Source of the DNA: Candidatus Falkowbacteria bacterium RIFCSPLOWO2_12_FULL_45_13
GTDB lineage: Bacteria > Patescibacteriota > Patescibacteriia > Patescibacteriales > GWC2-42-12
Length of the DNA stretch: 20,552 nucleotides
NCBI GenBank assembly: GCA_001778055.1
Contig: MFFY01000045.1
Location: 3,720 to 24,271 of the forward strand
Reading direction: 5' to 3'
Shown here in pieces: positions 1 to 7,453 of this stretch (the first letter of the stretch is position 1; the number at the start of each line of letters is the position of its first letter). A program made the translations under genes and the position numbers. The notes under the pieces were generated by a model, which saw only the letters and a list, made by a program, of their open reading frames with translations, searched no databases and was not told the DNA's origin.

Positions 1-56
1 TGAAAATTGGCTGATTGATAATTTATTGATAATTGATCATTGAAAAATCGATAATT
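1..56. repeat. AT-rich iterated-word spacer
   Basis: The 56 bases downstream of the MBL gene stop codon are built from variants of the words TTGATAATT and TTGAAAA. The same word class fills 12584-12650 downstream of nrdD. No ORF or T-tract hairpin is visible. It may be part of a self-complementary spacer cut by the window edge. Confidence 0.4.
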
Positions 57-914
57 TTATCTTAATGTTATTTTCTTTCCGTCGCTTATAAGATGAATGG
101 TGCCATTTTCGTCCGTCCGATAAATTCGCGCCCCGCCTCGCTCCAGCCGTTTGATGATTCTTAAATTCGGATGTCCGAATTGATTATCCCGGCCGACTTC
201 AATCACGGCCAGCGCCGGCTTAATTTTCTCCAAAAAGCCTAAAGTGGTGGAATACTCCGAGCCATGATGGCCGACTTTTAATACGTCGGCCTTTAAATCA
301 GCGCCGCTGTCGATTAATTTCTTTTCCGCTTCTTCGCCCGCATCGCCGGTCAATAAAAACTTATTCCGACCATAGGCCAGCCTGGCCACGATTGAACTTT
401 GGTTCAAATCCGCCAGGGTTTGTCCCGCTAGACTTTGGTTCGGATATAATATCTCCAGCCTGACCCCTTGGCCCAAATCAATGGTTTGCTCTTTATCAAT
501 AATGGTTAAAGGCACTTTTTTATCGCGCACCAGCCTAAGCCAAGCTAAATAATTCGGCGCGTTATGCGTCGCGCCAGTATAGAGCACTTTCTTAACTTGG
601 TATCTTTTTAAAACATCATTGAGCCCGGTAACATGGTCGTCGTGCGGATGCGTTAAAACCATTAAATCAATCCGCTTATCCCACCAGGGCAGGTTTTGCG
701 AGAGGCGCTTAATCACGGTTTTATCCGGCCCGCCGTCAACTAGAATATTCTGGCCGGCCGGAGTTTTAATTAAAATCGCGTCGCCCTGACCTACGTCCAA
801 AAAATCAATCTCCAGCTGATTCGGCACTTGATAAACCAGCCAAAATAAAAGCAGGGCCGCGAGAGAGGCGACTATACCAAAAATAAGCAATATTTTATAC
901 AGCTTGGTCGGCAT
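57..914 (-). CDS. Membrane-anchored ComEC-type metallo-beta-lactamase fold protein
   Basis: This 285-residue protein has one N-terminal membrane segment (about residues 7-29) followed by a metallo-beta-lactamase hydrolase domain. The metal-binding motif THPHDDH is at residues 88-94, preceded by the FLDVGQGDAILI strand (38-49) and DGG (60-62) that typify the third domain of ComEC/Rec2. Later GDA (about 190) and GHHGS (about 217-221) supply further ligands. ComEC in this window (3406-5052) lacks that domain, so this protein probably supplies it, perhaps degrading the non-transported DNA strand outside the membrane. Metal ligands are seen, the fold is family knowledge, and the pairing with ComEC is inference. 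It lies downstream of comEC in the same direction, two genes away. The ATG at 914 places the membrane segment correctly; no clear Shine-Dalgarno is seen. Confidence 0.85.
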   Translation of the reverse strand: MPTKLYKILLIFGIVASLAALLLFWLVYQVPNQLEIDFLDVGQGDAILIKTPAGQNILVDGGPDKTVIKRLSQNLPWWDKRIDLMVLTHPHDDHVTGLNDVLKRYQVKKVLYTGATHNAPNYLAWLRLVRDKKVPLTIIDKEQTIDLGQGVRLEILYPNQSLAGQTLADLNQSSIVARLAYGRNKFLLTGDAGEEAEKKLIDSGADLKADVLKVGHHGSEYSTTLGFLEKIKPALAVIEVGRDNQFGHPNLRIIKRLERGGARIYRTDENGTIHLISDGKKITLR

Positions 915-990
915 GAATAAAAATTATTAAACCACCTGGCCGCCGCTAATTTGTTTCGTTATGTTTAACTTTGGCCAAATTAAGCTTGAC

Positions 991-1275
991 TTACTTAATT
1001 TTTCTTTTAAGTCCGGCGCTGATTTCTACCCGGTATTTAACTTTCCGGCTGACGGAGAGAAGCTTTGGGTCAAATTTTTTAAACTGGCTTTGGTAATAAT
1101 TATGAATCTCGGCCAATTTAGGAAAATCATAAACTTGCTTCTCGTTTTTAATAACGGGAACAAGCCTGGGCCGGCCGCCCGGATTTTCGCTCGCTAGAAG
1201 CACCGACCCCATGGTCAGCCGCGAACCACTGCTAAAAAACACCAAATCTTCTCTTGTTAAAAAATCATTTATCAT
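991..1275 (-). CDS. Orphan ORF resembling the C-terminus of nicotinate phosphoribosyltransferase
   Basis: A 94-residue ORF starts 9 bases after the stop of the membrane/spermidine synthase-like gene. Residues about 38-92 follow the C-terminal pattern of nicotinate phosphoribosyltransferases: LVPVIKNEKQVYDFP, then an EIHNYY helix, then a KYRVEIS segment close to the end. The catalytic barrel and phosphate-binding residues of that enzyme are absent, so it cannot be an active NAPRT alone. Residues 1-37 (LTREDLVFF onward) are not recognised. It may be the remnant of a longer gene captured behind its neighbour, or a free-standing small domain. The similarity is judged by eye. The ATG at 1275 is preceded by a weak purine stretch (GAAAG). 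Confidence 0.5.
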   Translation of the reverse strand: MINDFLTREDLVFFSSGSRLTMGSVLLASENPGGRPRLVPVIKNEKQVYDFPKLAEIHNYYQSQFKKFDPKLLSVSRKVKYRVEISAGLKRKIK

Positions 1276-1284
1276 AATTTTCTT

Positions 1285-3390
1285 TCATTTAATCAAGGGC
1301 AGTAAATTATTAAACTGGTCGGTCCAAAGCCCGATGGCTTTTTCCTTGTCCAAATGCTCCACTCCTCTAAATTTTTCGTCTGCTAAAATATTCTGGTCAG
1401 GCGTCAAGAGCACCCAAGAAGAAAAGGTTTTCCCCGTATTTTCGTCACTCTTAAAATCTTCCACTACCAGGTCGTTTAATTTATATTCTTGGGCCAGCCG
1501 CTTGAGCACCGGCTTTAAATTAAGATAACGGTTGGAAACATGAACCGCCAAAACTCCGTCCGGCGCCAGACGCTCTAAATATAATCCAAGGGCCTCTTTG
1601 GTTAAAAGATGAACCGGAATGGCGTCGTCCGAAAACGCGTCCAGAACCAAAATATCATATAATTTGACGTCCGACTCTTTAAGCTCCCTTTCTAAAACTA
1701 AGCGGGCATCGCCGATTTTCACCGACACCTGGCCGCCGCGATTCAGGCACTGTTTCAAAAAGGAAAAGTCGCGATTGGCGATTGCCACGACATTGGGGTT
1801 AATCTCATAAAAAGTATAATCATCGTCGGCACGACAGTAAGCCGCCAGAGTGCCGGCGCCCAAACCGACTATGCCCACGCGCTCGGGCCGTTGATCAATT
1901 TTTTGCTTGGCGCGAACGAGCAAACCCGCGCCGCTGTCTTCTGAATAATAAGAAGTCGGAACCGAGCTTTTCTCCGGCGCCACGAACTGGCTGCCATGTA
2001 AAATTTCTCCGTTTATCAGCCGAATAATCTCGCCCTGGCTAGTTTGAATTTTTTTGACCGTCAAAACGCCGAAAAAATTTCTGGCGCGTAAAATAAACCT
2101 TTCTCCGGTCTGGCCCCTGATTATAAAAAAATTAAACAAATTTAAAAAAACCGCCAAAATTACCAATAATGACAACCAAAACGTTTTTCGTTTAAACAAA
2201 TTGTATAACTCCCGGATTTCTTTTCGCATTAAATATAAGGCCAAAATCAAAACCGCGGCTAAAACTAGACCATATTCATAATAACCGAAAAAAATAACCG
2301 GCGCCACCAGGCCAACCAGTCCCGCGCCCAAAGCGCCGCCGCTGGAAATATATAAATAATAAAGCGTTAATTGACTGATTTCCGGCCGCAGTTCATAAAG
2401 CCGACTGTGGCAAAGCATGGCCGCGCCAGCTAAGACCAAAACTTCGATTAAAATCAATAATAAAAAATAAGCCGGTAAAAAAGTTAAAAAGAAAAGCCAA
2501 AAAACCAAAACGATAAAAACAAAAGCATAAACCTTTGTCTCTAATTTCTTTCTCCCTGAAAAACAAACTATAAATGAAATTAAATAAATCCCGAGCGGCA
2601 AGAGCCAAAGAAAAGGCACGGCCGCGATGCCTTTGGTTAGTCGCGCGGTCACGGTCAGTAGCATCATGGCCGGCAGTATCGCCAGGCCCAGCCAAGTTAA
2701 TTTCATTTTAAAAGAAATTTTTTGACTGTTAATTAAAAAATTTACGGCCGATGGTTTCGGCAATTTGGCTAAAAATTTTATCCCGGCCGCGGCTAAGAGT
2801 AAAACAAAAATTAAAAAACCAGCCAACCACGATCGCGCTTGAAAAGTAACCTTAAACCAGGGCTCAAGGACGAACGGATAAATGGCAATCGCCAATAATG
2901 AACCCGCGTTGGAGATTGAGTATAGTTTATAGGGCGCGCCTAACCCGGCGCGGCCGTACCAGGCCTGGATGATCGGGCCGGTCGTGGCCAGCGCGAAATA
3001 GGGCAAACCAATAGTTTTTAATAAAACCGCCAGCAAAGTTAGAACTGGAAAATTAAAATTATCTAAAACCTGGCTCTTAAGCGCGGGCAGAGAATTTTGA
3101 AAAACGGTAAATTCATAAATCGCGCCAACCCCGGCCGCGAGAATAACCATAAAATGAACAATAATTTGCCAGGTTGGCTTAAATCTTAAGATTAAAAAAT
3201 GAGCGTATAAATAACCCAAAAGCAAAAAACTGGTAAAAAATACCAGATTGACAAGCCAAACCGCGGCTGCGCCGCCAAACAAAGGTAGTAATAATTTGCT
3301 GATTATGGGCTGGATCAAAAAAAGCAAAAATGCGGCCCAAAAACTTAAAGCAAAGTAAACAGCTTTGCCCCCCCAACCAGGTTGATTCAT
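1285..3390 (-). CDS. Fused multi-pass membrane / spermidine synthase-like protein
   Basis: This 701-residue protein has two parts. Residues 1-425 form about ten hydrophobic membrane segments, starting with the FLLFLIQPIISKLLLPLFGG pattern seen in the 'fused MFS/spermidine synthase' family. Residues about 430-645 form a Rossmann methyltransferase-like domain of the spermine/spermidine synthase type: HGSQ (465-468), nucleotide loop GLGAGT (509-514), acidic YEINP (528-532), GDAR (560-563) and LVLDAFSDDAIP (581-592). Spermidine synthases move an aminopropyl group from decarboxylated S-adenosylmethionine to putrescine, but the substrate of the membrane-fused family is not established and polyamine synthesis should not be assumed. 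It begins 15 bases after the comEC stop and the NAPRT-like ORF follows by 9 bases, so all three are probably cotranscribed. The ATG at 3390 is clear. Confidence 0.85.
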   Translation of the reverse strand: MNQPGWGGKAVYFALSFWAAFLLFLIQPIISKLLLPLFGGAAAVWLVNLVFFTSFLLLGYLYAHFLILRFKPTWQIIVHFMVILAAGVGAIYEFTVFQNSLPALKSQVLDNFNFPVLTLLAVLLKTIGLPYFALATTGPIIQAWYGRAGLGAPYKLYSISNAGSLLAIAIYPFVLEPWFKVTFQARSWLAGFLIFVLLLAAAGIKFLAKLPKPSAVNFLINSQKISFKMKLTWLGLAILPAMMLLTVTARLTKGIAAVPFLWLLPLGIYLISFIVCFSGRKKLETKVYAFVFIVLVFWLFFLTFLPAYFLLLILIEVLVLAGAAMLCHSRLYELRPEISQLTLYYLYISSGGALGAGLVGLVAPVIFFGYYEYGLVLAAVLILALYLMRKEIRELYNLFKRKTFWLSLLVILAVFLNLFNFFIIRGQTGERFILRARNFFGVLTVKKIQTSQGEIIRLINGEILHGSQFVAPEKSSVPTSYYSEDSGAGLLVRAKQKIDQRPERVGIVGLGAGTLAAYCRADDDYTFYEINPNVVAIANRDFSFLKQCLNRGGQVSVKIGDARLVLERELKESDVKLYDILVLDAFSDDAIPVHLLTKEALGLYLERLAPDGVLAVHVSNRYLNLKPVLKRLAQEYKLNDLVVEDFKSDENTGKTFSSWVLLTPDQNILADEKFRGVEHLDKEKAIGLWTDQFNNLLPLIK

Positions 3391-3405
3391 AATTTTACGA
3401 GATTA

Positions 3406-5052
3406 TTATTTCCCTGTCTGTATTTTACCATTTATCTCTTGACTTAGCAATTTTGACCGCTTTAATTTTATGATGATAAATATGACTAAAAAATAGTATA
3501 AAACCAGCCAGCCCGGCCAGAGATAATCAATCGTCAAATAGCTATGAGGCCAGCCGGCGAAATATTTTACCGCCGCCAGGATGTATTTGGTTAAAATCAG
3601 GCTGGGAGAAAAAAATATGAAAGCCAGGCCAGGCCAGAGCGCGGCCAGCGGCAGAGCGGCTAAAATTAAAACTGTCAGCAAAGGCACGGCCCAAAGCACG
3701 GCCAGATTGGCCAGCGGCGCGATCAAGGATATCTGCGAAAAATTGTATGCCAGAACCGGCCAAGTAAGAACTTGCGCGGCCAAGGTGATTAAGAGAGCGT
3801 CGCTTATACCTTTAGGTTTAGGCAGTTTAATATTTTGCCACAGCGCCTCCAGGATGGGATAGGCGTAAACCAGGCCGGCAATGGCCAGAAAGGACAGCTG
3901 AAAACCCACGTCGTCGCGCAACAGTTTGGGATTGAGAGTCAATAAAACCGCCGCGGTCAAGACTAGTGAATTGGTCATTTTATTAAGCCGCCCCAGCTTC
4001 AGCGCCCAGAGCACCAGAAAGCCCATCAGTCCGGCGCGCAGAGCCGAAGCCGGCGCTCCGACTAAAACAATATAACCGGCTAAAAATATAACCGCCAGGT
4101 AAAAAGCCTGACGCCGCGAAAACCCCAGAGCAAGCAGCGCGGCCATGACGATAGCCGAGATGATGCTGATATTAAAACCGCTGACCGCCATAATATGAGT
4201 CAGCCCGGTTTTTTGAAAATTATCCCGCGTTGCCTGGTCCAGGCCTTTCTGCCCGCCGAAAACAATCGGCCGGGCCAGGCTGGATTCTGGTTCCGACAGT
4301 CCCGATTCAATCAAGCCAGCCATAATTTTTTTAAAGGCAAAAATTTTCTGGTAAATTAAATTGCCCCCTCCCTCTGACGATAACGTAATTTTCGGCCAGT
4401 AGCAGACCGAATAAATATCATAGCGCGCCAGGTAGCGGTCGTAGGCGAAATCATCAAACTGCTCCGGCGCTTTTAATTCGCAAACAATTTCCAGCCTGTC
4501 GCCATAATTATATTCCGGATACAAATCCGTGGTCGCCAAAAGTTTGCCGGAAATCTTCCGGTAGGGGCAGGGCTGGCCTCTGCCCGAATTTTCAGCGCAA
4601 ATTCCTTGCGCCCGTATTTCCAGCTTCTGGCTGGTTTCTCTAATATCTGGTTCATTCGCCACCAAACCAAGCACAGTTACGGTCTGGCCGCCTGCCTGCG
4701 CAGGCAGATTATAATACCAAATTTTATCCGGCGCCCGAACTGGCAGACTAACCGCGTAACGCCAAAAAGAAAATAAAAAAATGGCAATAAACAAAAAAAC
4801 CAACCGCAGGGACGGGTCGCGACCCGTCCCTGCGGTGCGGGTTTCCACGCCATTTCGCCAAAACAGGACCGTCAGAATTAAAAAAAATACCGTGGCAGTA
4901 AACCACCAAATCTTATACTGCAATAAGACAACCGGCCCGCCAGCCGGCGAGGCAGGCAGAAACGAAGCCAAACCTATGCCAAAAATAAAAGTGAGACAAC
5001 CGATTAAAAATATTTTGGCTTTGGAAAATATAATCCCTCCTGAAAAAAGCAT
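3406..5052 (-). CDS. comEC: ComEC/Rec2-type DNA uptake channel lacking the metallo-beta-lactamase domain
   Basis: This 548-residue membrane protein is the core of the competence DNA channel. Residues 1-100 hold membrane segments. Residues about 120-225 form the extracellular OB-like (DUF4131) domain, with the FDDFAYDRYLARYDIYS signature at 199-215. Residues about 255-530 are the Competence domain, with the hallmark GLTHIMAVSGFNI at 283-295. Full-length ComEC adds a C-terminal metallo-beta-lactamase domain; this protein stops before it, and a separate MBL protein lies at 57-914. Three residue stretches (32-40, 66-85, 116-123) are encoded by GC-rich palindromes and look like in-frame repeat insertions. 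The ATG at 5052 has no Shine-Dalgarno, whereas AGGAGGG lies just inside the gene (about 5035-5041), so true initiation may be a few codons later at a rare ATT or ATA codon. Confidence 0.9.
   Translation of the reverse strand: MLFSGGIIFSKAKIFLIGCLTFIFGIGLASFLPASPAGGPVVLLQYKIWWFTATVFFLILTVLFWRNGVETRTAGTGRDPSLRLVFLFIAIFLFSFWRYAVSLPVRAPDKIWYYNLPAQAGGQTVTVLGLVANEPDIRETSQKLEIRAQGICAENSGRGQPCPYRKISGKLLATTDLYPEYNYGDRLEIVCELKAPEQFDDFAYDRYLARYDIYSVCYWPKITLSSEGGGNLIYQKIFAFKKIMAGLIESGLSEPESSLARPIVFGGQKGLDQATRDNFQKTGLTHIMAVSGFNISIISAIVMAALLALGFSRRQAFYLAVIFLAGYIVLVGAPASALRAGLMGFLVLWALKLGRLNKMTNSLVLTAAVLLTLNPKLLRDDVGFQLSFLAIAGLVYAYPILEALWQNIKLPKPKGISDALLITLAAQVLTWPVLAYNFSQISLIAPLANLAVLWAVPLLTVLILAALPLAALWPGLAFIFFSPSLILTKYILAAVKYFAGWPHSYLTIDYLWPGWLVLYYFLVIFIIIKLKRSKLLSQEINGKIQTGK
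4692..4707. repeat. In-frame palindrome in comEC
   Basis: CTGCCTGCGCAGGCAG is a perfect 16-bp palindrome. On the minus strand it supplies codons for part of LPAQAGGQ (ComEC residues 116-123), at the start of the OB-like domain. Related CTGCC...GGCAG palindromes occur in spacers elsewhere in the window (10530-10563, 15702-15719). Confidence 0.75.
4803..4836. repeat. 34-bp perfect palindrome inside comEC
   Basis: The arms read A-CCGCAGGGACGGGTCG and its exact reverse complement with no loop, 17 bp each side. It is read through in frame between membrane segments of ComEC (around residues 73-83), giving a hydrophilic stretch with TAGTGRDP. The length, perfection and GC content stand out against the AT-rich DNA on its left. 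It looks like a REP- or MITE-type element tolerated in a loop. Confidence 0.85.
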
Positions 5053-5098
5053 ATAAGTAAATAACGGCCTGCTTGGGTTCTTGATTTTGAACGCATAT

Positions 5099-5115
5099 AA
5101 AATTGTAACAATTTT
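5099..5115. promoter_or_regulatory. Operator-like palindrome upstream of comEC
   Basis: AAAATTGT-A-ACAATTTT is a perfect 8-bp dyad with a one-base centre, about 47 bases upstream of the comEC ATG. Its shape fits a dimeric repressor site, but no regulator is identified. It overlaps the neighbouring AT-rich stem-loop by four bases, so it could also be part of a repeat. Confidence 0.35.
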
Positions 5116-5168
5116 TTATTAAAATTATTGCTCATGAAAATTAATATAAAAATAATTTTAATAAAAAA
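5112..5168. repeat. AT-rich inverted repeat with 18-bp arms
   Basis: Perfect 18-bp arms (TTTTTTATTAAAATTATT at 5112-5129 and its complement at 5151-5168) enclose a 21-base loop. It sits about 10 bases from the point where homology of the radical SAM relic ends (5178). It may mark the insertion or deletion junction, or act as a terminator: the minus-strand transcript of the stem would end in a T-run. Confidence 0.6.
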
Positions 5169-5177
5169 TGCCCAAAT

Positions 5178-5444
5178 GGTCGGGGAAACCAAATCCAGAT
5201 TAAGCGCGCCCTGTCGCTCCAATTCAAGCATGATACCCGCCAATTCTTCACCGCTGAATTTTTTGCCCAGGCCGGTTTACGAAATCTGATAATTCTGGCA
5301 GTAAACACATCTTAAATTACAGCCGGTAAAAAATATCGTGCCTGCCCCGAATCCAGCCGAGGGGCCCGCGCCTTTATCCCCGACCAAGGGCGGCTCCTCG
5401 CCGAAATGTTTGCCAAACCAGGCGATTTTTACGAAGTTAGTCAT
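5178..5444 (-). pseudogene. Truncated radical SAM gene relic (COG1313 / PflX-like)
   Basis: Reading from an ATG at 5444, preceded by GGGAG, gives 55 residues ending in GCNLRCVYCQNYQIS, then an in-frame TAA (5277-5279). The same frame continues with GKKFSGEELAGIMLELERQG and DLVSPT (to 5178). Together these match the N-terminal third of the pyruvate-formate-lyase-activase-like proteins of COG1313, including the CxxxCxxC iron-sulfur motif (residues 42-49) and the upstream GEEPP...GAGTIFFTG segment. After LVSPT the family expects roughly 200 more residues, but the frame runs into low-complexity AT-rich sequence and the comEC start. The gene therefore has both a stop and a 3' loss. The N-terminal 55-residue piece alone could still be expressed but would lack most of the barrel. 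Confidence 0.75.
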
Positions 5445-5494
5445 CTATACTTTCTCCCGCTATGCCTGCTGCCAGTTTTTTTCGGGCGGATTTT

Positions 5495-6106
5495 TTATTC
5501 TTTATTCTTCCCGTTAATCACTATCAGGGCGTGAAAATCCTGATACAGACGGAAATCTTTTTTTAAATTTTTGGTAAAAAGCTGCTGTAAAAATTCGTAG
5601 GACAAATCATTGGCTAGATTCCGCGCTTTGACCAGCCGGCGCGTGTATTCGTCTATAACAAAAACCGGCTTACCCAAGCCGTAAAGCAAAATACTATCGG
5701 CGGTTTCCGGCCCGATACCTTTTAATTCCAAAAACCGGCTCCTTAATTCTTGAATCGGCCTGATTTCCATTTTTTCCAAACCGCCATATTTTTTTAAAAC
5801 GAATTCAGCCAATAAATAAAGATAAAGAGCCTTGGTTTTAAAAAACCCGACCGGCCTGATTTGGGGCGCGAGTCTGGCCGGACCTAACCGGTAAATGCCG
5901 CCCAGTGAATCGGCTCGGGCGCGCCTTAAATTTTCCATGGCCAAGTTGACGTTCTTCCAATTTGTTCTTTGAGTTAATATCGCGCCCAAAAGCACCGCTT
6001 CTTTTTCTGGCGCAGTTTTCGGCCGCTTGCACCAAAGCGACCACTGCTCTCGCGGTTTGCCATATTTATCTTTCAACTCGCGGTATAATTTTTCTAAAGT
6101 GTTCAT
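5495..6106 (-). CDS. Endonuclease III-like HhH-GPD DNA glycosylase without the Fe-S cluster
   Basis: This 203-residue base-excision-repair glycosylase (from ATG at 6106; a GTG at 6133 would add nine residues) carries the helix-hairpin-helix LKGIGPETADSIL (128-140) and the catalytic-type Asp in VIDEYTRRL (D152). The Lys of the bifunctional endonuclease III motif (GVGRKTA) is replaced by Glu134, so lyase activity is unlikely and monofunctional base removal is expected, as in COG2231/MagIII-type relatives. Most endonuclease III relatives end with a four-cysteine [4Fe-4S] loop just after the YQDFHALIV segment; here the protein stops eight residues later (NGKNKE) and the following 30 bases encode no cysteines in that frame. 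It is either a cluster-less member or a 3'-truncated gene. It lies 48 bases after the nitroreductase gene. Confidence 0.75.
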   Translation of the reverse strand: MNTLEKLYRELKDKYGKPREQWSLWCKRPKTAPEKEAVLLGAILTQRTNWKNVNLAMENLRRARADSLGGIYRLGPARLAPQIRPVGFFKTKALYLYLLAEFVLKKYGGLEKMEIRPIQELRSRFLELKGIGPETADSILLYGLGKPVFVIDEYTRRLVKARNLANDLSYEFLQQLFTKNLKKDFRLYQDFHALIVINGKNKE

Positions 6107-6154
6107 TTTAAGACAAAGCGCGCCGTAGCGCACCTTAAATAAAACGGGCCTCCC

Positions 6155-6673
6155 TTATCTAACCTCCACCACGGCCTCCTGGCTTGACCGCTCCTTGGCT
6201 TCTGGCGCTTCTTTGGCATAACCAATCGGCAGGATGACGATCGGGCGAAGATGTTTGGGCAGTTTTAAAATTTTTCTGACCTTGCCTTCATCCAACAAAC
6301 CCACCCAGCAGGAGCCAAGACCCTGGTCGGCCGCCACCAGCATGGCGTTCTGGATGCTTAAAGAAACGTCATTAATCACGAATAAACTCTGACCGCACTC
6401 GCCGTATTTTTCTATTTTTTTCTCATCCGCGCAACCGACAATCACCAAAGGCGCTTCGGCCACAAACCAACGCGTGCCTTTATGATGGCAGGCCAGCCAC
6501 TCTTTAGTTTCCTGATTAAAGACAAAATAAAATTTCCTGGACTGAAGGTTGCCGGCCGACGGCGCCCAGATCAGGGCCTGCTTTAGCTTTTCTATGATTG
6601 CCTCGGGGATGGCGTCGCGTTTAAACCGGCGAATGCTCCGGCGCTGTTTTATGATTTTTAATAAGTCAGACAT
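6155..6673 (-). CDS. Nitroreductase family FMN-dependent oxidoreductase
   Basis: This 172-residue protein belongs to the nitroreductase superfamily, cytoplasmic FMN enzymes that use NAD(P)H to reduce nitro compounds, quinones or flavins. The N-terminus has the FMN-phosphate-binding RRSIRRF (residues 11-17), then WAPSAGNLQSRKF, and a second flavin-contacting region with GLGSCWVG near residues 118-125. The closing IGYAKEAPEAKER is typical. Length matches the compact members. Substrate cannot be read from sequence. It starts at an ATG (6673) 30 bases after the upstream surface-protein gene. No Shine-Dalgarno is obvious. Confidence 0.85.
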   Translation of the reverse strand: MSDLLKIIKQRRSIRRFKRDAIPEAIIEKLKQALIWAPSAGNLQSRKFYFVFNQETKEWLACHHKGTRWFVAEAPLVIVGCADEKKIEKYGECGQSLFVINDVSLSIQNAMLVAADQGLGSCWVGLLDEGKVRKILKLPKHLRPIVILPIGYAKEAPEAKERSSQEAVVEVR

Positions 6674-6703
6674 ATTTTGAATTTTACCCCTTATAAGGAG
6701 GGT

Positions 6704-7366
6704 TTACCTAAACATGCGGCGAAACCGATGAAACAGATAGCCGAAAACCACCAAACCCAGGAAGCTTAAGCCGAAATATTTTCCGACTTTACCTTGAAAC
6801 GACTGCCAGAACGGCTTGTTAAAAAATTTGGTTTTAAGCTGGGGGATGGTAATCAGGGCTCGGGCGATTTCCTCGGCCGAAAAGGTCTCTTTCTCCCCGG
6901 CCACTAAAACATACTTGCCCGTGTTATCCGGACTGGATATTTTAACGATGTAATAGCCGGCTTCACCAGGCTTTTTGGCCGACGGACCGGCTAAATAGTT
7001 ATCGCCGCCATATTCCTCGTGAAAACTCTGCCAATCGGCCGAAATTGGATCAAGCGTCAAAAAACTTTCCACTTTGGCGCCCAAGTCCGACAGATAGTCC
7101 ACTGTCACGGTCTTATCTTTTCGTATACCCGGCAAATCCGGCGCTAAAATCTGAAAATACAATTCCTGGGCCGTTTTTAAATCAATTAAATAAAAAGCCG
7201 CCCGGCCCTTTAGCTCGCCGTAAAACGCCTGGGAGACTTCTGAATTTTTAATCAAAACTAATTGATCGTCTTTAACGAAGCGGGGTTGATGCGCTTGGAC
7301 GCTAGTTGCCAAGGCGAAGCTTAAAACGATAAACGCCGCGCTAAGCAAAAAAGGGTGAAGTTTCAC
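6704..7366 (-). CDS. Secreted, C-terminally membrane-anchored protein of unknown function
   Basis: This 220-residue protein has a signal peptide (residues 1 to about 25, ending SVQA-HQ), a beta-rich middle and one C-terminal membrane helix (about 197-214) followed by a basic tail RFRRMFR. That layout places the middle outside the membrane and the tail in the cytoplasm. The middle (FYLIDLKTAQELYFQILAP, then GYYIVKISSPDNTGKYVLVAGE) resembles a beta-sandwich wall-associated domain, but the family is not recognised. It starts at a GTG (7366) and is separated from prfB by 87 bases containing a small CTGCC/GGCAG hairpin at 7398-7413. Confidence 0.65.
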   Translation of the reverse strand: MKLHPFLLSAAFIVLSFALATSVQAHQPRFVKDDQLVLIKNSEVSQAFYGELKGRAAFYLIDLKTAQELYFQILAPDLPGIRKDKTVTVDYLSDLGAKVESFLTLDPISADWQSFHEEYGGDNYLAGPSAKKPGEAGYYIVKISSPDNTGKYVLVAGEKETFSAEEIARALITIPQLKTKFFNKPFWQSFQGKVGKYFGLSFLGLVVFGYLFHRFRRMFR

Positions 7367-7397
7367 AATTAATATCAGATAATTGAATGTTTAATTT

Positions 7398-7413
7398 CTG
7401 CCTACATGGGCAG
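7398..7413. repeat. Small CTGCC/GGCAG hairpin downstream of prfB
   Basis: CTGCC-TACATG-GGCAG is a 5-bp stem with a 6-base loop in the spacer after prfB. The minus strand lacks a following T-run, so terminator function is weak. It resembles the cores of the palindromic repeats elsewhere in the window. Confidence 0.35.
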
Positions 7414-7453
7414 GTTAAATAATTTTAAATTGAAAATTTTTTGTTTTCTTGCT

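Noticed and set aside
5004..5243. A 79-residue minus-strand ORF overlapping the comEC start
   Set aside because: Only its first 22 residues resemble a protein family, and they are the continuation of the radical SAM relic; the rest is translated AT-rich spacer.
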